From positions 1-7,844 of the forward strand of contig PHDR01000125.1 of assembly GCA_002841035.1 (NCBI GenBank): DNA of 7,844 bases, in the 5' to 3' direction. Positions within the stretch are counted from its first letter, which is position 1; the number at the start of each line of letters is the position of its first letter. Below the pieces are notes generated by a model. The model saw only the letters and a list, made by a program, of their open reading frames with translations. It made no database searches and was not told the DNA's origin. This DNA is from Bacteroidetes bacterium HGW-Bacteroidetes-12 (lineage in GTDB: Bacteria; Bacteroidota; Bacteroidia; Flavobacteriales_E; Vicingaceae). Position numbers and translations under genes: made by a program. Below, piece after piece: positions 1 through 5,089 of the stretch.

Positions 1-1563
1 TGTTTGAGAAATTATACTGTCACAGCCATTTATTGATTGTAGGGTGTCGATATAAGTTCCTGGAATAGTTTGGTAATTCCCAAAAATTAAGACACTATCA
101 CCGGCACAAATACTTACTGTTCCTAAATTTTGGTTGTAAGTTGGGTTTACTATTAACTGTTGCACCAAAATACTATCGCAACTTAAATAGGTGGTTAAGG
201 TATCATAGTAAATTCCAGCTATACTTTGGTATGTGCCAAAAATTAAAGCACTATCTCCTTGGCAAACAATGCTATCTACCAAATTGGTACTTTGATTTGG
301 GTTTATCGTTACATTAATGGTGTCAGTGGCATAACAAGTTCCTGTTGTTACTTCAACATAATACGATCCAGTTGTGTTAACTGTAAATGTTTGCTGATTG
401 TAAGGAAATCCTATTCCACCCATCCATTGATAGGTTGACCCACCAGCTCCTGCATTTAAAACAACACTTTGCCCTTGACAAATGGCAGTGTCATTTCCTA
501 GGCTCACTGAAGTGTTAGTTAATACAGCTAATGTTTGTTCTGTAATACTATCACAACCATTAACGGTAGTTGTTGAGTCGTAATAAACCCCAGCTATAGT
601 TTCATAGTTTCCAAAAATCAAGGCACTATCACCGGCACAAATACTTACTGTTCCTAGATTTTGATTATAAGCAGGATTAACAATTAATTGTTTTACCAAA
701 ATACTGTCACAATTTGTTGATGCGGTTAAAGTATCGTAATAAGTTCCTGCAATGGTTTGGTAAGTTCCAAAAATTAATGCACTATCGCCTTGACAAACAG
801 TTTCATTGGTTAAGTTGGTGGTTACAATTGGATTCACCGTTACATTTATGGTGTCGGAAGTTGTACAAGCTCCCAAAGTTGCTACAACGTAATAGGTTCC
901 AGTAGCATTTACTGTGTAAGTTTGTTGGTTGTATGGAAAACCAATGCCATTCATCCATTGATAAGAGCCTGCTCCTGCACCAGCATCTAAAGTAATGCTA
1001 CTTCCTGCACAAAAAGCTGTATCATTTCCTAAATTAAATAGGTGCGAAGGATTTACATTTAATGTTTGAGTAACAATACTATCACAACCGTTAATACTAG
1101 TTAAAGTATCGGAATAAACCCCGGCAACAGTTTCATAGTTACCTAAAATTAAGGCACTATCTCCATTACAAATACTAACTGTTCCTAAGTTTTGGTTGTA
1201 AGTAGGGTTTACTATTAGTTGTTGAACCAAAATACTGTCGCAACCTGTACTTGCTAAAACGGTATCACGATAAGTTCCTGCAACAGTTTGATACACCCCA
1301 AAAATTAAAGCACTATCGCCTTGACAAATGATGGAATCTGGTAAATTAGTTGTAACAATTGGATTTACAGTTACCGTGATTGAATCAGTATCGCTACAAG
1401 TTCCAAAACTTGCCGTTACAAAATAAATTCCTGTAGTGTTTACTGTTAATGTTTGATTTTGAAATGGTGGAGTAGCAGTGTTTTGCCACAAATAAGTAGC
1501 ACCTGTATTTCCTGCATTTAAAATAATGTTGTTTCCTGCACAAAAAGCGGTATCGTTACCTAA
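1..1563 (-). repeat. 531-bp higher-order tandem repeat (177-aa super-repeat)
   Basis: Within the large exported protein, landmarks recur every 531 bp exactly. The LGND codons start at 1563, 1032 and 501. The CACTATC landmark of one submodule occurs at 93, 624 and 1155, and that of the next submodule at 249, 780 and 1311. Each 177-residue unit is one roughly 70-residue Ig-like module plus two roughly 53-residue modules. Two units are complete (1563-1033 and 1032-502) and a third runs off the left edge. A lone Ig-like module (residues 172-243) precedes them. Unit-to-unit divergence is higher than for the 72-bp repeats. Confidence 0.9.
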
Positions 1564-2292
1564 ATCTACTGTTGGCATTGGATTTACGGTAATCACAATA
1601 GAATCTATTCCTGTACAACCAGCAGTGTCAGTAACAAACACATAATAAATACCAGTAGTATCAACTAAAAAAGTTTGAGCGGAAGAACTATCCTGCCATT
1701 CGTATGTTGCTCCACCAGGAAATACTCCTGCATTTAAAGTTAGTGTTTGTCCATCACAAAAAGTAGTATCATTACCTAAATTAATAGCTAAGAAACACCC
1801 TAAAGGTTCGTTAGCACAACCATTTAACTGACCATCACCCCCAACACCACCACTAAAAATAGTATTTAGATTAGATGCTTGAGTATAACAATCTTTACTG
1901 TGTCCATCACCACTACCACCAGCCGACATGGTCATGTTTAAGTTAGAAGTTTGCGTGTAACAATCTTTACTATGCCCATCACCACTACCACCAGCAGACA
2001 TGGTCATGTTTAAGTTAGAAGTTTGCGTGTAACAATCCTTGCTATGCCCATCACCACTACCACCAGCAGACATGGTCATGTTTAGGTTAGTAGTCTGAGT
2101 ATAACAATCTTTGCTATGCCCGTCTCCGTTCCCTCCTTGTGAAAGCGTAGTGTTTAAATTTGAAGCTTGAGTATAACACCCTTTGTCATAGCCGTCTTTG
2201 CTTCCTCCATTAAAAATAGCATTGTTTTGAGCTACCATTAAAGTGGAACTACAAAGTAGTAACAACAATAGATATATGATATGTTTAGTCAT
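1..2292 (-). CDS. Large exported repeat protein with Ig-like modules, 3' end outside window
   Basis: The frame is open for 764 codons from ATG 2292 to the left edge without a stop, so the C-terminus is missing. Residues 1-21 look like a signal peptide (a run of six leucines, then probable cleavage in MVA-Q). Residues 29-148 are five 24-residue repeats with the core GDGHSKDCYTQ, with a degenerate sixth after them. From residue 172 come Ig/PKD-like modules that start LGNDTxFC and contain YxW and TGxYYV. These are followed by paired roughly 53-residue modules of the type CxGDSALIFGxYxTxAGxYxDT...GCDSI. Such modules are common in Bacteroidota surface or secreted proteins exported by the type IX system, and a sorting domain would be expected in the missing end. 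A structural or adhesive surface role is inference; no catalytic motif is seen. The gene lies 79 bp after the SUMF1 gene on the same strand and may be co-transcribed with it. An AAAATTTG sequence (2362-2355) is a weak candidate for its own -7 box. Confidence 0.88.
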   Translation of the reverse strand, partial: MTKHIIYLLLLLLCSSTLMVAQNNAIFNGGSKDGYDKGCYTQASNLNTTLSQGGNGDGHSKDCYTQTTNLNMTMSAGGSGDGHSKDCYTQTSNLNMTMSAGGSGDGHSKDCYTQTSNLNMTMSAGGSGDGHSKDCYTQASNLNTIFSGGVGGDGQLNGCANEPLGCFLAINLGNDTTFCDGQTLTLNAGVFPGGATYEWQDSSSAQTFLVDTTGIYYVFVTDTAGCTGIDSIVITVNPMPTVDLGNDTAFCAGNNIILNAGNTGATYLWQNTATPPFQNQTLTVNTTGIYFVTASFGTCSDTDSITVTVNPIVTTNLPDSIICQGDSALIFGVYQTVAGTYRDTVLASTGCDSILVQQLIVNPTYNQNLGTVSICNGDSALILGNYETVAGVYSDTLTSINGCDSIVTQTLNVNPSHLFNLGNDTAFCAGSSITLDAGAGAGSYQWMNGIGFPYNQQTYTVNATGTYYVVATLGACTTSDTINVTVNPIVTTNLTNETVCQGDSALIFGTYQTIAGTYYDTLTASTNCDSILVKQLIVNPAYNQNLGTVSICAGDSALIFGNYETIAGVYYDSTTTVNGCDSITEQTLAVLTNTSVSLGNDTAICQGQSVVLNAGAGGSTYQWMGGIGFPYNQQTFTVNTTGSYYVEVTTGTCYATDTINVTINPNQSTNLVDSIVCQGDSALIFGTYQSIAGIYYDTLTTYLSCDSILVQQLIVNPTYNQNLGTVSICAGDSVLIFGNYQTIPGTYIDTLQSINGCDSIISQT
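1849..2208 (-). repeat. Five tandem 72-bp coding repeats (24 aa each)
   Basis: Units lie at 2208-2137, 2136-2065, 2064-1993, 1992-1921 and 1920-1849, in frame with the large exported protein (residues 29-148). Each encodes a GG-x-x-DG...CYTQ-x-(S/T)NLN pattern with a single cysteine. The units at 1921-1992 and 1993-2064 differ at only 3 of 72 bases by eye, while the outermost units are more diverged. A partial sixth unit (GVGGDGQLNGC) follows. The gradient suggests recent copying of central units. Confidence 0.93.
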
Positions 2293-2371
2293 TTTTTTTC
2301 AGTTGTTCTGTTGACAGTTGTCAGTTCACAGTCATCGAAACTTCTGTCTTCCAACAAATTTTTATTTATTA
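2293..2371. other. 79-bp intergenic gap with short inverted and near-tandem repeats
   Basis: The gap between the SUMF1 stop and the next ATG contains TGACA-GT-TGTCA (2312-2323), a perfect 5-bp-arm inverted repeat. Around it are related fragments (CAGTTGTCAGTTCACAGTCA, 2316-2335) and a purine/pyrimidine stretch (CTTCTGTCTTCC). It could be an operator or a decayed short intergenic repeat. No convincing intrinsic terminator is visible, so read-through from the SUMF1 gene is possible. Confidence 0.4.
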
Positions 2372-3901
2372 TTATTGAGCTGTTCTTACACCTCTACCAC
2401 CATAACTCGCTACTCTAGCTCCAGTAGATGAATGATGATGAGCAACATAACGTGAAGAAGTTCTGATTTTATCAGCAGTATCTCCATAACTACCCCCTCT
2501 TACACCCAAACCCCAAATTGATGTAGGCCAATTAGCTACATTGTAAATTCCTGCAGCATCAATACTACCATCGCCATGTGAACCATTAAATGTTCTGCTT
2601 TCTGCCCTACCAACTGGCATTACATATTCCCATTGATTTCCTGTCATTTCCATTATTCCATAGTATGTTGCTCCAGCTTCCACTCTGTTAGGAGTAGCTA
2701 AACTTGCAGCAAAGATTCCAGCTCTGTATGGCCGTGAGTTATTTGTTAAACTGTAAGCTGCATTTCCTAAAATATTTACAGCATTAACAGTTTCGTTAGG
2801 TAAGCCAGCATTTGTTAAAGTATATCCAGGGCCAGCTTTAATGGAAATATCTCCCCAAGCAAATTCATCAGGAGTTGGTAAAAATCCAATACCTCTTGAA
2901 CCTCGACAAGCTTTTTCATATTCTAACTCAGTCATTGGACGTAATCCACTCCAATCTAAATAACTGTAGAAATCTGCATAATTTGTTAACATTAGTGGTC
3001 TATCAGGCGAACCTGCTGCAAAGGCTGGATGAGACCCTGTGATGGATTGAGTTAAAGCGTTATATCCTCCCATATATCTAGCGGTAGCTTGAGGTAAAGT
3101 TAGTTTATTTAAAAAATCAGCATATTGTCCTTGAGTAATTTCATATTTCATACAATAAAAAGCATTAAATCCTTTTGGAAATAACGCTGGCAATGTCACT
3201 GATGCTGCATCATGAAAATCTTCCCAAACTGCATTAGCCATACCAGCTTTGTTGTTGTTGCCTAATGAACCAACACTTCCTCCTCCAAGAGTAAGAGCTG
3301 CTTCTGAAGTTAGGTAAAAAGGATTTCCAGTTGTTCCCGCTTCAAAATTACCTTGTACAGATGTAACAGAGCCATCTCCCAAATAAAAAGCACCTTGTGG
3401 TACATATACCATTTCAATAGCAAATACACAAACTTCCACGCTATCGTCATCATTTAAACCATCAGCACCATAATCCCAACGTAAACGAGCACCAGTAAAG
3501 TTAACATTACCAATACCGTTGGCATTTCTATACAAAAAAGCACCTTTACCATCGGATGTAGTATTAATGGTTGCTCCAGATGGTTCTGTGTTACCATCAT
3601 TGGCTGCAGTTCCATCTACATAGTTTAGGGTAGCATGAAACCAAGTATTCATTGGTGGTATTCTATATTTCACAAACACATAAGCTGCATCCCAGTTACT
3701 TTCTAATGTTGAAGTTCGCCATGAATTTTCCCAACTTACATCAAATTTTACGTGCGTATAATTCCCCGCAGTATTTTGATTAACAATAGAAGTGTTAGAT
3801 ACAGCAATGTTGTTAGCAAACAAATTTGTTGTTGAAGCAATAGCCATCAATAGTATAGCCAAAGCGATTTTTCTTGATTTTTTTAGTAATGAATTTTTCA
3901 T
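2372..3901 (-). CDS. Exported SUMF1/FGE-sulfatase-fold protein
   Basis: This 509-residue protein starts at ATG 3901. A basic N-terminus and hydrophobic core (residues 1-29, probable cleavage LFA-NN) form a signal peptide. Residues 31-160 are a beta-rich region with the pattern FDVSWENSW...NWDAAYVFVKY, often found before SUMF1 domains in Bacteroidota. Residues 163-507 match the SUMF1/formylglycine-generating-enzyme fold: EMVYVPQGAFYLGD at 163, FYCMKYEITQGQYADFLN at 248, a central LRPMTELEYEKACRG at 320, GIMEMTGNQWEYV at 415, and the closing VRGGSYGD...RYVAHH...GGRGVR at 468-506. True FGE uses a cysteine pair in this last part, but no cysteine occurs after residue 332. Formylglycine-generating activity is therefore unlikely, and a structural or ligand-binding role is more plausible. 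The fold also occurs in the gliding/secretion lipoproteins GldJ and GldK, but no lipobox is visible here, so I do not assign those names. A dyad-bearing promoter lies about 70 bp upstream of the ATG. Confidence 0.9.
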   Translation of the reverse strand: MKNSLLKKSRKIALAILLMAIASTTNLFANNIAVSNTSIVNQNTAGNYTHVKFDVSWENSWRTSTLESNWDAAYVFVKYRIPPMNTWFHATLNYVDGTAANDGNTEPSGATINTTSDGKGAFLYRNANGIGNVNFTGARLRWDYGADGLNDDDSVEVCVFAIEMVYVPQGAFYLGDGSVTSVQGNFEAGTTGNPFYLTSEAALTLGGGSVGSLGNNNKAGMANAVWEDFHDAASVTLPALFPKGFNAFYCMKYEITQGQYADFLNKLTLPQATARYMGGYNALTQSITGSHPAFAAGSPDRPLMLTNYADFYSYLDWSGLRPMTELEYEKACRGSRGIGFLPTPDEFAWGDISIKAGPGYTLTNAGLPNETVNAVNILGNAAYSLTNNSRPYRAGIFAASLATPNRVEAGATYYGIMEMTGNQWEYVMPVGRAESRTFNGSHGDGSIDAAGIYNVANWPTSIWGLGVRGGSYGDTADKIRTSSRYVAHHHSSTGARVASYGGRGVRTAQ

Positions 3902-3934
3902 TTTCGTATGTGTTTTTATTTTGGTTACTATATA

Positions 3935-3967
3935 AAATTATAATTAATCGTAAATTATAATTAATCG
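3935..3967. repeat. Two tandem copies of a 16-bp AT-rich direct repeat
   Basis: AAATTATAATTAATCG occurs at 3935-3950 and again, identically, at 3952-3967, giving a 17-bp period. The pair sits between the predicted -7 element (3971-3978) and the SUMF1 start codon (3901). It would therefore span the predicted transcription start and early leader. It could be a second regulator site or a leader RNA element; no function can be assigned from sequence. Confidence 0.75.
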
Positions 3968-3970
3968 TTG

Positions 3971-4020
3971 CAAAGGTTTGTTTTGTTAGCGAAACGTGCA
4001 ATACGGCATTTGCCCTATTT
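3971..4020 (-). promoter_or_regulatory. Predicted promoter of SUMF1 gene with dyad operator (copy 1)
   Basis: Read on the minus strand, a 21-bp dyad at 4020-4000 (plus strand: AATACGGC, ATTT, GCCCTATT; one arm mismatch) is followed after 21 bp by AACCTTTG (3978-3971). That element differs from the Bacteroidota -7 consensus TAnnTTTG at the first base only. Transcription would start near 3965, leaving a leader of about 65 nt before ATG 3901. The dyad begins 3 bp after the stop codon of the GerE-like gene. The dyad and spacing are seen directly; promoter function is inferred from the three matching sites. Confidence 0.62.
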
Positions 4021-4022
4021 TT

Positions 4023-4238
4023 TCAAATTTTTATGATTTTTTTCTCAATACATTTATGAATAGCCTCTATTTTATTATGAGCACTTAATTTTTTATAAAT
4101 ATTTTCGGTGTGTTTTCGGACTGTAGCAGGGCTTATATTTAGACAGCCTGCTATTTCGCTGTATTTTAATCCTTTATATATTAAAGATATTACTTCTTTT
4201 TCTCGTTCAGTTATTGTATGATTTTTATTCTTTTCCAT
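4023..4238 (-). CDS. Stand-alone GerE/LuxR-type HTH regulator
   Basis: This 71-residue protein consists almost only of a LuxR/NarL-type four-helix DNA-binding domain, similar in size to Bacillus GerE. It has TEREKEVISLIYKGL at 10-24, YSEIAGCLNIS at 26-36, and a recognition-helix segment SPATVRKHTENIYKKL at 36-51. No receiver or other sensor domain is present. By eye about 34 of 62 positions match the C-terminus of the response regulator encoded 130 bp upstream, and the recognition segment is nearly identical, so both may bind the same sites. I chose ATG 4238. An in-frame TTG at 4277 would put the start inside the upstream dyad and ahead of the predicted -7 element. With the predicted promoter the mRNA would be nearly leaderless. 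It may act as a constitutive partner or competitor of the response regulator (inference). Confidence 0.82.
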   Translation of the reverse strand: MEKNKNHTITEREKEVISLIYKGLKYSEIAGCLNISPATVRKHTENIYKKLSAHNKIEAIHKCIEKKIIKI

Positions 4239-4246
4239 AGATTGAG

Positions 4247-4296
4247 CAAAGAACAATAAAAATAAATAACCATTCAATACGGCATTTGTCGTATTT
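4247..4296 (-). promoter_or_regulatory. Predicted promoter of GerE-like gene with dyad operator (copy 2)
   Basis: On the minus strand a dyad at 4296-4276 (plus strand: AATACGGC, ATTT, GTCGTATT; one arm mismatch) is followed after exactly 21 bp by GTTCTTTG (4254-4247). Only the TTTG half of the -7 consensus is kept. The element ends 8 bp before ATG 4238, so the transcript would have almost no leader. On its own the -7 element would be weak evidence; support comes from the same dyad-to-TTTG distance at two neighbouring genes. Confidence 0.58.
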
Positions 4297-4367
4297 ACGA
4301 ATTACAATTGTAGATTTTTGATTTACGATTTGTGAGTTGAATACTGAGAACTGAGAACTGATAAAAA
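4297..4367. repeat. Intergenic short degenerate repeats
   Basis: Between copy 2 of the dyad and the response-regulator stop lie ACTGAGA repeated at a 7-bp period (4343-4361, 2.7 copies), related fragments such as TTTACGAATTA and TTTACGATTT, and a 10-bp palindrome TACAATTGTA (4303-4312). Similar short-period intergenic stretches occur in many Bacteroidota genomes. No coding potential or U-tailed terminator hairpin is visible. Confidence 0.5.
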
Positions 4368-5021
4368 CTAAATAATATTGTGTTTCATTGCTTTTTGAAC
4401 AGCTTCCATTTTATTATGTACTTGCAGTTTTTTATAGATATTTTCTATGTGCTTTCTAACGGTGGGAGGGGAAATAAACAAATTTTCGGCAATGAGTTGA
4501 TAGTTTAAACCTTTTGCTAATTGTTCTAAAATTTCGGTTTCTCTTTTGGTAAGTGATATTTCTTCTACTTGCACTTTATCTGATGTTATTTTTTCGGGGA
4601 AACGTAATAAATTCAACGCTTTTGCTGCAATAGAAGGTGTCATGGCTGCACCACCTTCTAACACCTGGCAAATTCCATTGTGCAACGTATCTGGTGTAAT
4701 TTCTTTAAGTAAATAACCATCTGCTCCAGCTTTTATGGCATTAAAAATATTTTCATCGTCATCAAAAACAGTAAGCATTATAATTTTTATTTGTGGATAA
4801 CGGTTCTTAATAAGCTCAGTAGCTTTTATACCATCCATTTCGGGCATTTGAATATCCATTAATACGACATCAATATTGTGGTCGTCTTCTAATTTTCCAA
4901 TCAATTCTGCTCCATTTTTTGCTCTGTACTTAAACTTAAAATCATCAAAAAAAGAAAGTTTTTCTTCAATGGATTGAGCTAAAAAATTATTGTCTTCTGC
5001 TATGGCTATTTTTATGTTCAT
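4368..5021 (-). CDS. NarL/FixJ-family response regulator
   Basis: The protein has 217 residues, the usual length for the family. The N-terminal receiver domain (about 1-120) has the acidic pair E9-D10, phospho-acceptor D56 in VVLMDIQMPEMDG, T84 in IIMLT and K106 in GYLLKE, so all key residues are present. A linker leads to a LuxR-type HTH (about 156-212) with LTKRETEILEQLAKGL and recognition segment SPPTVRKHIENIYKKL. It should be phosphorylated by the HisKA_3 kinase encoded just upstream, whose stop lies 62 bp before this start. I chose ATG 5021; an in-frame TTG at 5042 overlaps the predicted -7 box TAAATTTG and would add only seven residues. A dyad shared with the next two genes lies upstream, suggesting autoregulation. 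Confidence 0.94.
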   Translation of the reverse strand: MNIKIAIAEDNNFLAQSIEEKLSFFDDFKFKYRAKNGAELIGKLEDDHNIDVVLMDIQMPEMDGIKATELIKNRYPQIKIIMLTVFDDDENIFNAIKAGADGYLLKEITPDTLHNGICQVLEGGAAMTPSIAAKALNLLRFPEKITSDKVQVEEISLTKRETEILEQLAKGLNYQLIAENLFISPPTVRKHIENIYKKLQVHNKMEAVQKAMKHNII

Positions 5022-5039
5022 ACTAATTTGTTTTTTAGG

Positions 5040-5089
5040 CAAATTTAGGAAGTAAGTATCTTATAAATAATACGTCATTTAGCTTATTT
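5040..5089 (-). promoter_or_regulatory. Predicted promoter of response-regulator gene with dyad operator (copy 3)
   Basis: On the minus strand a diverged dyad copy at 5089-5069 (plus strand AATACGTCATTTAGCTTATT, 17 of 21 positions matching copy 1) is followed after exactly 21 bp by TAAATTTG (5047-5040). This is a perfect match to the Bacteroidota -7 box TAnnTTTG. Transcription would start near 5033, about 12 nt before ATG 5021. The dyad overlaps the stop codon of the kinase gene (5084-5086) and takes the place of the usual -33 element. Confidence 0.62.

Noticed and set aside
714..905. A 63-codon plus-strand open frame
   Set aside because: It lies antisense inside the long exported repeat protein, and its leucine/lysine-rich translation is a by-product of the opposite-strand codons. 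It has no start-site support.
1849..2208. CRISPR-like array suggested by regular 72-bp spacing
   Set aside because: The whole 72-bp unit is repeated with no unique spacers, and the frame stays open and encodes a conserved 24-residue motif.
2250..2292. Lipoprotein signal (cysteine at residue 14 of the repeat protein)
   Set aside because: The preceding residues are all leucine, without the small residue normally needed before the lipobox cysteine. A type I cleavage in MVA-Q fits better.
3813..4001. A 62-codon minus-strand open frame overlapping the SUMF1 start
   Set aside because: It overlaps the SUMF1 signal peptide in another frame and has no recognisable domain. It also runs through the predicted promoter and the tandem repeat.
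4000..4020. Dyad copy 1 as an intrinsic terminator of the GerE-like gene
   Set aside because: It lies right after the stop codon, but the stem is AT-rich with a mismatch and no clear T-tract follows it in the direction of transcription. Two sister copies in promoter positions with the same 21-bp spacing favour an operator.
4239..4277. N-terminal extension of the GerE-like protein from an in-frame TTG at 4277
   Set aside because: The extension (NGYLFLLFFAQS) would begin inside the dyad and run through the predicted -7 element, and it is not part of the HTH family. ATG 4238 is preferred.
5022..5042. N-terminal extension of the response regulator from TTG 5042
   Set aside because: Receiver domains normally begin just before the first beta-strand, as with MNIKIAIAED from ATG 5021. 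The TTG is part of the -7 box.
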